A stretch of 64,000 bases of DNA from Clostridia bacterium. Its GTDB lineage: Bacteria > Bacillota > Clostridia > Christensenellales > UBA3700. Numbering within the stretch: position 1 is the stretch's first letter; each line of letters starts with the position of its first letter. A program made the position numbers and the translations under genes. The notes beneath the pieces are model-generated. The model was not told the DNA's origin. It did not search any database and saw only the letters and a program-made list of their open reading frames with translations. Shown in pieces: positions 1-9,803 of this stretch. The DNA lies in contig JAIDRT010000055.1 of NCBI GenBank assembly GCA_029061605.1, forward strand, positions 1 through 64,000, written 5' to 3'.

Positions 1-140
1 TTATACCACATTTTTGACAAATTGTTGCTACTTAATAATCAGTTAATATTGCGTTAACATTTAGTTAACATAGTCTTAACGATACTTAAATATGGCAAAA
101 AATTTTATAATTGTCAAACAAAATATAAAGGGAGAAGAGA

Positions 141-710
141 ATGGACAAGACAAAAAAAGACAGAAGATTTAAGCGCACCCAACAACAATTATTGTTGGCG
201 TTAAAAGAATTGATAAATACCAAAAGTATTATAAATATTTCCGTAAGAGAACTTGCAGAACTTGCTGACGTCAACAGAGCGACGTTTTATCTTCATTACA
301 GAGACCCTTACGATATGCTTGAACAACTTGGCAATGAATTTATTGACAATATGAAAACTATTCTCATTAAAGACAACGAGAGTTTTAATCCCGCCAAGAG
401 TTTTGTCAATCTATATAAATATGTCAAAGAGAATTACGACATTGCCTACATTCTATTTTCGCCCAATTGTGACAGCGGATTTGGCAGACATCTTGAGAGA
501 TCGTTGGAGAAATTTTGTTTTGACAGTTGGATAGTACGCGCTAAAGACGACGATTCGCGCAATTGCGATTATTACAGCGTATATCTTGTCGCAGGTATTA
601 AAGCGCTGTTGGAGAAGTGGATTTTTGACGGTTTTGTCGAGACTCCCGAAGAAATGGCAAAGTTATCTCAATACTTTATGATGTACGGCGGCAAGCAGTT
701 CTGGGAATAG
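141..710 (+). CDS. TetR/AcrR family transcriptional regulator
   Basis: N-terminal HTH 'ISVRELAELADVNRATFYLHYRDPYDML' typical of TetR; about 190 aa; RBS ggagaagag upstream. Confidence 0.85.
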   Translation: MDKTKKDRRFKRTQQQLLLALKELINTKSIINISVRELAELADVNRATFYLHYRDPYDMLEQLGNEFIDNMKTILIKDNESFNPAKSFVNLYKYVKENYDIAYILFSPNCDSGFGRHLERSLEKFCFDSWIVRAKDDDSRNCDYYSVYLVAGIKALLEKWIFDGFVETPEEMAKLSQYFMMYGGKQFWE

Positions 711-815
711 TTTTGCTCATCTCAAAATAAGGCTTCACAAATCTAAAAAGCGTCTTTTCCGCCAATACAGCCTTTGGCTCACGCCGACGTACAGCAAATT
801 TATCAAAAGGGCTGT
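711..815. repeat. Partial copy of the long-hairpin 3'-end repeat (left arm and GTACAGCAA apex)
   Basis: 'caaatctaaaaagcgtcttttccgccaatacagcctttggctcacgccgacgtacagcaa' closely matches 16171-16234; starts at the tetR stop codon. Confidence 0.65.
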
Positions 816-819
816 GATA

Positions 820-1269
820 CTAAGATTTTGATGGTATATCATATAAAGACTTTAATTCAAGCAACCGGGCATAGGCAAGTTGATATTGCGCTACGCTTAC
901 CAATTGGATTTTTTCATCTTTTGTAAATAAAGTCAGTTTGCCAGTTTTCCCAAACTCTTTTTCCGCTTCAACTTTTTGCAAATCGCAGATATTTATTAAA
1001 TATTTGTTTTTGCCTATAATCAACGTGTCGTTGTTGAGTTTGATAAGGTCAAACGTGAAGGAGAATTTTAGATGCTTTGCTAAGCCGTTGCCTCCCACGC
1101 CAATCAGTGCAAGTGGCAAAGATAGAAGCCAAGCGCTATAACTTATGGGGCTAGAATTCTCGACAAAAAATAAGCCGTAAATTCCTAACGGAAGTGTAAC
1201 TATGCCTATGACTAGCATAAATAAATAAACAAAAAACATTGACTTAGATTTTTTTGCTATTATTTCCAT
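820..1269 (-). CDS. Hypothetical membrane protein (two predicted N-terminal TM segments)
   Basis: ORF coupled to the upstream acetyltransferase (TAATG overlap); hydrophobic segments. Confidence 0.6.
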   Translation of the reverse strand: MEIIAKKSKSMFFVYLFMLVIGIVTLPLGIYGLFFVENSSPISYSAWLLSLPLALIGVGGNGLAKHLKFSFTFDLIKLNNDTLIIGKNKYLINICDLQKVEAEKEFGKTGKLTLFTKDEKIQLVSVAQYQLAYARLLELKSLYDIPSKS

Positions 1270-1880
1270 TATTTTACCTTTTTATTAAACATTCTGTCTT
1301 TATCTGTGATTTTTCTCAAAACTCTGCAAGGATTGCCCACGGCTATCACTCCCTCAGGAATATCTTTTGTCACGACGCTACCGCTGCCTATGACAGAGTT
1401 TTTGCCTATCGTCACTCCGCCGTTGACGATAACTCCGCTTGCAAGCCATACGCCGTCGCAAATCGTGATTGGTTTAGCATACTCGAGGTCATACACGCCG
1501 TCAGGGAATTGCTGAATTGCTCTTTCGTCTGCAACCAATGGGTGGAGCGGCGTTGCAATAGTGACGTTGGGACCAAACATAACGTTGTCACCAATAGTCA
1601 CAGGCGCTACGTCAAGAATCACGCTGTTGTAGTTGGCGTAGAAATTCTCCCCAATAGAGGTGTTGCAACCGTAATCAAATCTGACAGTTGGCTCAAAATA
1701 AAAATCATTTTTATGACTTTTGAGTACGCTGTGCAGTAAGTCATATCTCTTTTGTTCTTCGTCCTCGTTTGAGTTGTTGTAATCTACGCACGCTTGGCGT
1801 ACCTTTCTTCTCAATGCGACAAGTTCGGGATCGGTTGGGTTATAAAGTTGACCTGCCACCATTTTTTCTCTTTCTGTCAT
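1269..1880 (-). CDS. Sugar O-acetyltransferase (maltose/galactoside acetyltransferase family, left-handed beta-helix)
   Basis: 'MTEREKMVAGQLYNPTDPEL' N-terminus and hexapeptide repeats 'NGGVTIGKNSVIGSGSVVTKDIPEGVIAVGNPCRVLR'. Confidence 0.93.
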   Translation of the reverse strand: MTEREKMVAGQLYNPTDPELVALRRKVRQACVDYNNSNEDEEQKRYDLLHSVLKSHKNDFYFEPTVRFDYGCNTSIGENFYANYNSVILDVAPVTIGDNVMFGPNVTIATPLHPLVADERAIQQFPDGVYDLEYAKPITICDGVWLASGVIVNGGVTIGKNSVIGSGSVVTKDIPEGVIAVGNPCRVLRKITDKDRMFNKKVK

Positions 1881-2061
1881 ATTATCACCTCAAATAAATT
1901 TATACATCAATATTATATCAGTTGGGGCGGTGATAAGTCAATGATATATTTGCTGACCGTATGTTTACTCAGATTTTACACAAATAGAAAATTTTGTGTA
2001 TTGACAGTATTTATAGCGGTGATTATAATATATAGGGCTATTTTTGGCTAAGAGGTGGAAA

Positions 2062-3447
2062 ATGGGAATTGACGTATTGATAATAGGCGCAGGACCTGCA
2101 GGAATATTCACGGCATTAGAACTTGTCAAACAAAATTCACATAAAAACATTACTATAGTGGAAAAGGGCGCGTCGATAGAACGCCGTCGCTGTCCAAAGA
2201 ATGAGACAGGCAAGTGTATGAATTGCAAGAATTGCGCGATCACTACTGGTTTTTCTGGCGCAGGCGCATTTTCAGACGGCAAGTTATCTTTAAGCCCTGA
2301 CGTCGGCGGTGACTTACCCGACCTTATAGGAAGAGAATTGGCAGAGTGGACAATAGAATATACAGATAAGATATATCTCGAGTTTGGCGCAGACAAGCAT
2401 ATTGAAGGGCTTTCCAATCCTCAAAAGGTCAAAGAGATACGCAAAAAAGCAATCAAGGCGGGGCTTAAACTTGTCGACTGTCCTATCAGACATATGGGGA
2501 CGGAGAAGGCTCGCGATATCTATTATTCTATAGAGAAGTATCTCATAGATAACGGAGTATCAATACTTTTTGACACACCGTGCATTGACTTAATAATTGA
2601 AGACAACGTATGCAAAGGCGCAATTGTCAAAAAAGGCAAAGAGGAAGTATCGCTTTTTGCAGACAAGGTGGTAGTTGCAACAGGCAGAAGAGGCGCGGAT
2701 TGGCTTGAGAGAGCGTGCAAGGCGCACAATATTGAGCATCAGCCGGGCACGGTTGACGTAGGCGTGCGCGTGGAAGTTCGCAATGAGATAATGGAAGAAG
2801 TCAATGAGACGCTTTATGAATCCAAATTGATAGGTTATCCTGAGCCGTTCAAGAACAAAGTTCGCACGTTTTGTCAAAATCCCGGCGGATACGTTGCGCA
2901 GGAAAATTACGACAATGGACTTGCAGTGGTCAACGGACACTCCTTTAAAGACAAGAAGTCGGAAAACACAAATCTTGCAATACTATGTTCGCACAACTTC
3001 CGCGAGCCATTCAATCAACCTATCGAGTATGCAAAAAAGGTAGGCGAATTGACTAATATGCTTGGCGCAGGCAGAATATTGGTGCAAAGATACGGAGATA
3101 TTTTGTGCGGTAAGCGTACTTGGCAAAAAGAATTAGAAAATTCCAACGTCAAGCCCACTCTCAAAGATGCTGTCGCAGGGGATATCACTTCGGCATTGCC
3201 GTATAGGTCAATGATAAGTATTCTCAACTTCATCAAACAGATGGACGAAGTAGTGCCGGGCTTTGCCAGTAACGAAACCTTGCTGTATTCTCCCGAACTC
3301 AAATTCTATAGTAATAAAATCAAAATGGATGAGCATTTCAACACCAGCGTAAAAAATCTGCATTGCCTAGGCGACTCGTCGGGGTGGACTAGGGGATTGA
3401 TGATGGCGTCGGTTATGGGTGTTCTGATGGCAAGACAAATTAGTTGA
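2062..3447 (+). CDS. FAD-dependent NAD(P)/FAD oxidoreductase
   Basis: 'DVLIIGAGPAGIFTALEL' dinucleotide fold; 'VVVATGRRGADWL'; C-terminal 'LGDSSGWTRGLMMASVMGVLMAR'. ATG at 2062 with RBS aagaggtgg preferred over the track start at 2044 (TTG). Confidence 0.88.
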   Translation: MGIDVLIIGAGPAGIFTALELVKQNSHKNITIVEKGASIERRRCPKNETGKCMNCKNCAITTGFSGAGAFSDGKLSLSPDVGGDLPDLIGRELAEWTIEYTDKIYLEFGADKHIEGLSNPQKVKEIRKKAIKAGLKLVDCPIRHMGTEKARDIYYSIEKYLIDNGVSILFDTPCIDLIIEDNVCKGAIVKKGKEEVSLFADKVVVATGRRGADWLERACKAHNIEHQPGTVDVGVRVEVRNEIMEEVNETLYESKLIGYPEPFKNKVRTFCQNPGGYVAQENYDNGLAVVNGHSFKDKKSENTNLAILCSHNFREPFNQPIEYAKKVGELTNMLGAGRILVQRYGDILCGKRTWQKELENSNVKPTLKDAVAGDITSALPYRSMISILNFIKQMDEVVPGFASNETLLYSPELKFYSNKIKMDEHFNTSVKNLHCLGDSSGWTRGLMMASVMGVLMARQIS

Positions 3448-3497
3448 CGACCGCATATCATTAAATTCTAATGTCATTGACGCTCGCGTAATAATAT

Positions 3498-3650
3498 GTC
3501 ATTTCGACTGGAGCGAAGCGGAATGGAGAAATCTAAACGAATTAAATATACGGATAGAGACCTCTCCACTGCGGTCGAGGTGACAAAAAAATACGCCAAG
3601 GTGACAAATCCTAATGTCATTTCGACCGAAGTGGAGAAATCTCTATCAGA
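3498..3650. repeat. Intergenic 'gtcatttcgac..ggagaaatct' repeat cluster
   Basis: gtcatttcgactggagcgaagcggaatggagaaatct; inverted arm gacctctccactgcggtcgaggtgaca; third arm gtcatttcgaccgaagtggagaaatct. Confidence 0.8.
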
Positions 3651-3668
3651 TTAAAAATCTAAAACAAA

Positions 3669-3697
3669 AACAAGCGTACTATTTCGTACGCTTGTTT
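3669..3697. terminator. Bidirectional terminator-like hairpin between convergent genes
   Basis: aacaagcgtac-tatttc-gtacgcttgtttt. Confidence 0.75.
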
Positions 3698-3727
3698 TCG
3701 TAATATTAGCAAAATATTAATTGATAT

Positions 3728-4495
3728 TTAATCCATAAATTGCGCAACCAAATCTTTCATAGAATATTTACCATTCTGTTTCGTTGCGAGGAATAGACCT
3801 GCGCGGATAGCGCCTTGAGCAAATACCATTCTTGATTGAGCCTCGTGCTTTATAGTGATCACTTCGTCTTTACCTATGAAGAGCACGTCGTGCTTACCAA
3901 CGATAGTTCCGCCTCTCACTGCGTGGATACCTATCTCATTGTTTTGGCGTTTGCTGTTTTTGCCTTGTCTGCCATATACAAATTCTTTTGAGTTGTCAAA
4001 TTCTTCATTGATAGCGTTGGCAATAGACAGGGCAGTGCCTGACGGAGCGTCGACCTTTTGATTGTGATGTTGTTCAACAATTTCCACTTCAAAGTTATTG
4101 CCAAGGAAGTTTGCCGCTTTGCGACACAATTCTATCATAAGATTTACGCCCAACGACATATTGCTTGATTGGAATACAGCAATACTCTTGCTAGCCTCGT
4201 CGATTTTTGCCTGTTGCTCAGGAGTATATCCAGTCGTAGCAAGCATAATTCCTACTTTGCGAGCAATAGCGTATTCAAGTATTTCGTCCAACGCGTCTGG
4301 GCGAGAGAAGTCAATAATAACGTCGGCGTCAACGTTGATATCTTTGCCGCTTTTAAATACCGGCATAGCAAATTGCGCCGGATCTGCAAACTTATCCACG
4401 CCGCCCACGCACTCGGCGTTTTCAAAAGAGGGTATACACTCGAGAATATTTTTTCCCATTTTACCGCCAATACCCCAAATTAAAATCTTCGTCAT
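3728..4495 (-). CDS. dapB: 4-hydroxy-tetrahydrodipicolinate reductase
   Basis: 'MTKILIWGIGGKMGKNI', 'EIVEQHHNQKVDAPSGTALSIANAI'. Confidence 0.96.
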   Translation of the reverse strand: MTKILIWGIGGKMGKNILECIPSFENAECVGGVDKFADPAQFAMPVFKSGKDINVDADVIIDFSRPDALDEILEYAIARKVGIMLATTGYTPEQQAKIDEASKSIAVFQSSNMSLGVNLMIELCRKAANFLGNNFEVEIVEQHHNQKVDAPSGTALSIANAINEEFDNSKEFVYGRQGKNSKRQNNEIGIHAVRGGTIVGKHDVLFIGKDEVITIKHEAQSRMVFAQGAIRAGLFLATKQNGKYSMKDLVAQFMD

Positions 4496-4504
4496 ATCAC
4501 ACCT

Positions 4505-5383
4505 TTAAATTATATTGAGTCTTTGCATTTCTTCTTTAAGCGTCTTTGCCTTGTCCTCGCTCATAGGAGTGAGCGGAAGTCTCAATTCGTTTTGGCAAAG
4601 TCCAAGAAGAGAGCAAGCGTACTTAATAGGAATTGGATTGACTTCGCTGAAAAGTAAGTCAATGAATTTGTCGTACTTGTTGAGCAGTTGATCTGCCTTG
4701 TCAAAGTTCTTCGCGTTTGCGAGCGTCATAACTTGCGTAAATTCTTTTGGAAGAGCGTTGCTTGCTACGGATATAAGGGTAGTTCCGCCAAGTCTTGCGA
4801 TATCCACTGCAAGTTTGTCGTCTCCGCTCATAAGTTGCAGTCTCGTTCCTTTGATGGCTTGAGCAGTCTTGGCGATTTGCTCAAGGTTTCCGCAAGCCTC
4901 TTTTATACCCACGATAGAGGGGATAGAATGAGCCAATCTTCCTGCCGTCTCAGGGAGGATATTGACGCCAGTTCTGCCTGGCACGTTGTAGATTATCATA
5001 GGCAAGTCGCACTTGTTGGCAATAGCCTCATAGTGCAAATACAGACCTTCTTGCGTACACTTATTATAGTAAGGCGACACGACCAAGATACCGTCTGCGC
5101 CCTCGTCTTTTGCTATGATAGAATTTTCCACAGCGGTGGCGGTGCAGTTCGAACCTGTGCCAAAGATGATTGGCACGCGACCGTTGACTTTCTTGATAGC
5201 AAATTCACGAAGCGCTTTCTTTTCGGCAGCCGTCATAGTGGCAGGCTCGCCTGTAGTACCAATAAATACGATACCGTCAATACCGCCGTTGATTTGGTAT
5301 TCAATAAGTTTTTCAAAACTGTCGTAATCCACTCCCGATTTGCTAAATGGGGTAATTATCGCAGTAAAAGTACCTTCAAACAT
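4505..5383 (-). CDS. dapA: 4-hydroxy-tetrahydrodipicolinate synthase
   Basis: 'MFEGTFTAIITPF', 'GTTGEPATMTAAEK', 'YNVPGRTGVNI', 'GIKEACGNL'. Confidence 0.97.
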   Translation of the reverse strand: MFEGTFTAIITPFSKSGVDYDSFEKLIEYQINGGIDGIVFIGTTGEPATMTAAEKKALREFAIKKVNGRVPIIFGTGSNCTATAVENSIIAKDEGADGILVVSPYYNKCTQEGLYLHYEAIANKCDLPMIIYNVPGRTGVNILPETAGRLAHSIPSIVGIKEACGNLEQIAKTAQAIKGTRLQLMSGDDKLAVDIARLGGTTLISVASNALPKEFTQVMTLANAKNFDKADQLLNKYDKFIDLLFSEVNPIPIKYACSLLGLCQNELRLPLTPMSEDKAKTLKEEMQRLNII

Positions 5384-5453
5384 ATTATTCCTTTTTAGGG
5401 CGTATCTCCAATCTCAATGAAATCTACGCCCTTTATATCATATTGTCTTTATA

Positions 5454-6473
5454 TTATATTTTGCCGTTTGCGATCATATACTCGGCAATTTGCACTGCAT
5501 TGCTTGCCGCGCCCTTGCGGATATTATCTGATACGACCCAGAGATTGCAACCGCTTTCAACAGTGTCGTCAATACGGATACGTCCAACGTATACTTCGTC
5601 GTGACCTGTTGCATCTATAGGCATTGGATATTTGTTGTTTGCCACGTCGTCGACGATTACGATACCTTTTTGACCTTTGAGAGCCTCAATGATGCCTTCT
5701 TTCGTGCAAGGCTTGTTGAACTCAAGGTTGATAGACTCGGAGTGTGAGTTAAGTACCGGCACTCTTACAGTGGTTGCGGTAACTTTGATAGATTGATCTC
5801 CAAGTATCTTCTTTGTTTCCTTCATCATCTTTTCCTCTTCTTTGGTATATCCATTGTCAAGGAATACGTCGATATGAGGCAAGCAGTTGTTTGCTATATG
5901 ATAGGGGAATTTCTTTGTAGCGTACTCTTGATTGTTGACAAAAGCCTTGAGACCTTCAAGGAGATCGTTATATCCCGCAACGCCTGCGCCGCTTACTGCT
6001 TGGTAAGTGCTGTATACAACTCTCTTGATGCCATACTTGTCGTGGAGCGGCTTGAGCGCTACCATTGCTTGAATAGTGGAGCAGTTTGGATTGGCTATAA
6101 TACCGTGATTCCAATCAATGTCTTGAGGATTGACTTCTGGCACAACGAGCGGAACTGTTGGGTCCATTCTCCATTGGCTTGAGTTGTCAATTACGACTGC
6201 GCCGCAATCTGCGAATACAGGAGCGAATTTTGCGCTTGTCGAGCCGCCTGCAGAGAAGAGCGCAATATCAACTTTGTGCGCCTTGACGTTTTCTTCCGTC
6301 AATTCAATGACGGTGTGGGGCTTGCCCATAAAGTCAATTACTTTGCCTGCGCTCTTTGCAGATGCAAAAAGATAATAATTTTCAACAGGGAGTTGCTTTT
6401 CAGTAAGTACTTCCAAGAATTTGTTGCCAACCATACCGGTTGCGCCGACTACGGCTACGTTGTATTTTTTCAT
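5454..6473 (-). CDS. asd: Aspartate-semialdehyde dehydrogenase
   Basis: 'VAVVGATGMVGNKFLEVL', 'ANPNCSTIQ' active site, 'QAVSGAG'. Confidence 0.97.
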   Translation of the reverse strand: MKKYNVAVVGATGMVGNKFLEVLTEKQLPVENYYLFASAKSAGKVIDFMGKPHTVIELTEENVKAHKVDIALFSAGGSTSAKFAPVFADCGAVVIDNSSQWRMDPTVPLVVPEVNPQDIDWNHGIIANPNCSTIQAMVALKPLHDKYGIKRVVYSTYQAVSGAGVAGYNDLLEGLKAFVNNQEYATKKFPYHIANNCLPHIDVFLDNGYTKEEEKMMKETKKILGDQSIKVTATTVRVPVLNSHSESINLEFNKPCTKEGIIEALKGQKGIVIVDDVANNKYPMPIDATGHDEVYVGRIRIDDTVESGCNLWVVSDNIRKGAASNAVQIAEYMIANGKI

Positions 6474-6528
6474 AAATATCTCCTTAAAGATAAAAGTATT
6501 TTTGTTATTTTAGTTTACAAAGAGCAAT

Positions 6529-6563
6529 AAAAAAAATGCTTTACCGCAAATAGGCAAAGCATT
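6529..6563 (-). terminator. Intrinsic terminator / expression platform of the lysine riboswitch
   Basis: On - strand: AATGCTTTGCC-TATTTGC-GGTAAAGCATTTTTTTT, between the aptamer and asd. Confidence 0.85.
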
Positions 6564-6591
6564 AAAATTGACAATTCACATTTTATATTGT

Positions 6592-6758
6592 CAGTTTAAG
6601 CGCTTCACCTAATTCAAGGTGACAGTCGCAGGGTTGTTCACCGTAGCGACCAACCGCATACCGCACAAGATTGATATACGATTTCGGCAAAATATCCTTT
6701 CTTGGGTACGTCTTGTCGCATTGCTCCCAATACTTTTATATTCTGCGCCTCTGTAAAC
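6592..6758 (-). ncRNA. Lysine riboswitch (L box) aptamer
   Basis: On - strand: agttta(P1)..cagaggcgc..agta..ggatattttgccgaa..ctgtcacc..taaact(P1'); conserved GAGGCGC, GCCGAA and CTGTCAC elements; directly upstream of asd-dapA-dapB. Confidence 0.92.
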
Positions 6759-6909
6759 TTAAATGTATATTATCATATTATTTTAGATAAGTAAAGCGAT
6801 TTGCAATCAAAACATTATGGAAATTTATGTAATTTAAATTCAACTTCTTCTGATTGCAGAGTAGAAAACTATTATTGTCATTTTGATTGAAGTTAAGAAT
6901 CTAATATAT

Positions 6910-6943
6910 TGTCACCTCGAGCGTAGTCGAGAGGTCTAATCCG
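6910..6943. repeat. Intergenic repeat arm (gtcacctcgagcgtagtcgagaggtct)
   Basis: Matches 56305-56331 and the inverted arm at 41791-41817. Confidence 0.75.
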
Positions 6944-7150
6944 TTTTCTTGCCGTACCCTTGAGGGGAAGGTGTCACGCAGTGATGTAAGGGGTGTGTGG
7001 AGTGTTTAGCAAATCGCTCAAGCGAATTTGCAATATTACCACCATATTTTTTAGCGATAGTAAGTTGCATATCAAAAATCACTAAACCAAAAACTATGAC
7101 GTAATAGTTGCAAACACCGCTTTTCGTCAACAATACTTGCGCTTTAAACG

Positions 7151-7280
7151 AGTCATTCTGAGCGAAACGTAGTGAAGTCGTAAGGAGCATAGCGAGCAAG
7201 CATATGCGTCTTGTGCGAGCGTCAGAATCAAAAATGTCATTTCGACCGAAACGCAGTGAAGTGGAGAAATCTCCATCAAT
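7151..7280. repeat. Intergenic repeat arms (tcattctgagcg.. and gtcatttcgac..)
   Basis: tcattctgagcgaaacgtagtgaagtcg and gtcatttcgaccgaaacgcagtgaagtggagaaatct. Confidence 0.75.
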
Positions 7281-7520
7281 TTAATTTATTTGATTCTCTT
7301 CGTATTCCACTATTACATATCTTTCTATAATATCTCCCGAGCCGTCTGGCGGATTAATTTTTGTTTCAACATAGTTCAATAAATCGTTTAGCAGATTGTT
7401 ATATTTTTCGTCATTGATACACCATTTTTCAAATAAATCTTCAAGTGTCCAAAATACGTAGTTCCAAGAAAATTCTTGTTTGAGTTTGCTTATTTTTGTT
7501 GTAATTTGTATTTCTTTCAT
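7281..7520 (-). CDS. Hypothetical 79-aa protein
   Basis: ORF with plausible composition and downstream stop; no family recognised. Confidence 0.5.
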   Translation of the reverse strand: MKEIQITTKISKLKQEFSWNYVFWTLEDLFEKWCINDEKYNNLLNDLLNYVETKINPPDGSGDIIERYVIVEYEENQIN

Positions 7521-7594
7521 TTTTTACCTCTAAAATAACTATAGCGTATCAACTGACAAAAAAATTAAAAATATCTATTGGATATATTTTGATA

Positions 7595-7701
7595 TAGACC
7601 TTTCGACTTTGTTGCACTTCGCTCAAGGTGACTCGTTTAAAGTGAAATTTTCGCCTCAAACGCATCACTCTGAGCGGAGCATAGCGCAGTCAAAGAGTCT
7701 A
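7595..7701. repeat. 107-bp terminal-inverted-repeat element, copy 1
   Basis: Begins TAGAC, ends GTCTA; aligns without gaps to 25725-25831. Confidence 0.8.
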
Positions 7702-7926
7702 AACCCAATAAAATCAATTTTTATGTTTTGATGTTTACATTATAAATCCGTTTAATTAAAAATATAAGAAGGTATACCTGCGTAATTGAAACTTTTCCGA
7801 CAAAAATTCTCACCGTATAATTTACTTTTACATTGCTCTTATAATTTATGGGCAAGAATATTTGCTTAAATAAAAAAAAGAGTGTATACTGTATGAGAAA
7901 ATAATCTAAAAATTTTTGGAGATAAT

Positions 7927-8928
7927 ATGAGCGCAGTGAATAATTTGGCTAAAAAACTTGTTTTAAAGAGAGACTTATCCCCAGAGGGCAGAATAACTAA
8001 TTACAAGGGGCGTATTCGTCAGGCATTGGCGGCAATATCGGCAAATTTGACGAAGTTGGTATTGCTCAACTTGCTTATGGTCGTGGCTTGCGCGCCGCTT
8101 ATCGCAACGTATTTTGTAATGAGATCTCAAGAAGCGGCAGCCGTAGCCGGCTTGAATTTTAGCACAGGCATAGGCGTAGGTTTTGGCATAAGCGACGATA
8201 CGTTGCTTGCAATAGAGAGAATATACGACATAAGGCTTATGGGCTATGGACTTGCGATATTCCCGACGTGTCTTCTCGTGGGATTGTTTGCGTCAGGACT
8301 TTACTATTGTTGCCGTAATATGCTTTGGAATACCAAGGTCAAAGTAGTCAAGCACTTTTTCAGAGGCATCAAAAACAATTGGTACAAGTTTATGCTTTCA
8401 TTTGCTTGGCTTGGAGCATTGGCTACCGGATTTGCCTGCTCGCTTATTACCGTACTCAAAGAGACTGCTTTGAATGGCAGCGCCAACGCGGGTTGGTGGG
8501 TGCTTATGATATTCATTGGCATACTTGCATTATTGAGCGCTTTGTATATGATGGTTGGACAGGGTATGTACGTTACTTACAAGTTCAAGATGAAAGAATA
8601 TATCGTCAATACTTGCTGTCTTACGCTTCTTATGATATTGCCTGCGCTTATAGTTACGCTGTTTTTCTCTGGAGTAATGGCGTTGAGTTTTGTCAGCATA
8701 ATAGGAATGTTCCTGCTTGTCGTAATGGTGATGATAGGCTTTTCCGCATTTGCTATGTTTAATCTTGCATTCTCGCAGTATGCAACTGACAATTTTATTG
8801 CATATCTATATGAAGAAGAGCAAAAGGCAATACTCAAAGAGCAGGAAAAACAGGCGAAGCAACGCAACAAAGAGAAGAAAAAGCAGGCTCAAAAGAACAA
8901 TTATCAAGGCAAGAAGAAAAAGAGATAA
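7927..8928 (+). CDS. Hypothetical polytopic membrane protein with Lys-rich C-tail
   Basis: Several hydrophobic segments; C-terminal 'KQAKQRNKEKKKQAQKNNYQGKKKKR'. Confidence 0.7.
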   Translation: MSAVNNLAKKLVLKRDLSPEGRITNYKGRIRQALAAISANLTKLVLLNLLMVVACAPLIATYFVMRSQEAAAVAGLNFSTGIGVGFGISDDTLLAIERIYDIRLMGYGLAIFPTCLLVGLFASGLYYCCRNMLWNTKVKVVKHFFRGIKNNWYKFMLSFAWLGALATGFACSLITVLKETALNGSANAGWWVLMIFIGILALLSALYMMVGQGMYVTYKFKMKEYIVNTCCLTLLMILPALIVTLFFSGVMALSFVSIIGMFLLVVMVMIGFSAFAMFNLAFSQYATDNFIAYLYEEEQKAILKEQEKQAKQRNKEKKKQAQKNNYQGKKKKR

Positions 8929-8934
8929 TACGTT

Positions 8935-9645
8935 ATGGGCGCTTACAGCATATTGGCAAAGTATTACGACACGCTTATGGGCGACTTTGACTACGACGGA
9001 TATTTTGAGTTCATAAAGGACCAAGTTGCCGGCGAGGGCGTAGACTTGGCTTGCGGCTCGGGTGAAATGACTGTCAGACTTGCAAAAGACGGCAAGAGAA
9101 TGATGGGCGTAGATCTCAGCGGAGAAATGCTCAACGTTGCCACTCAAAAGGCTAAGAAGTTGGCGCTTGACGTCAAGTGGCTCAATCTTGATATGTTGGA
9201 TTTGGAGTTGAATCATTGCGTAGACTTTATCACCTGCGTATGCGACGGCGTAAATTACGTTTCGCAAAAGGACTTGCAAAAGTTTTTTGACAGGGTATAT
9301 AATTGTCTTAAAGACGGCGGGAGGTTGATTTTTGATATTTCTTCGCGTTACAAACTTGAAGAGATACTTGGAGACAATCTCTTTTGTGAAGATTATGACG
9401 ACGTCACGTATATATGGTCCAATTCATTAGGCAACGGCTACGTTGATATGGATATCGACTTCTTTGAAAAAATAGAGGGAGATATCTATAAAAGAATAGA
9501 GGAAAGCCATAGGCAGTATATCCACGAAGTAGATTTTATCAAGACTTGCCTTAAGAAATGGCGTGTCGAGATCTTTGACGGCGAGACGTACGGCAAGCCT
9601 ACGGAAAAGTCAAAGCGAATTATTTTTACGGCAACTAGGAATTAG
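8935..9645 (+). CDS. Class I SAM-dependent methyltransferase
   Basis: 'GVDLACGSGEMTVRLAKDGKRMMGVDLSGEML'. Confidence 0.9.
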   Translation: MGAYSILAKYYDTLMGDFDYDGYFEFIKDQVAGEGVDLACGSGEMTVRLAKDGKRMMGVDLSGEMLNVATQKAKKLALDVKWLNLDMLDLELNHCVDFITCVCDGVNYVSQKDLQKFFDRVYNCLKDGGRLIFDISSRYKLEEILGDNLFCEDYDDVTYIWSNSLGNGYVDMDIDFFEKIEGDIYKRIEESHRQYIHEVDFIKTCLKKWRVEIFDGETYGKPTEKSKRIIFTATRN

Positions 9646-9803
9646 TACGCATTGTAATGCGAATACAATTTACAAAAGAAGAAATTCATTTAAATATTGA
9701 CAATTTTAAAAATTTGGTATAATGTATTATTTAACAAATATATAATTGCATTATTACAAAAGACGCTCAATCGGAGAATGACAAAAGATTTATAGAGGGA
9801 CTT

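Noticed and set aside
1254-1739. 161-aa + strand ORF
   Set aside because: Lies antisense to the acetyltransferase gene; no motif.
6936-7199. 87-aa minus-strand ORF in an intergenic region
   Set aside because: Its translation ('TSLRFAQNDSF') is the dispersed intergenic repeat; not a gene.
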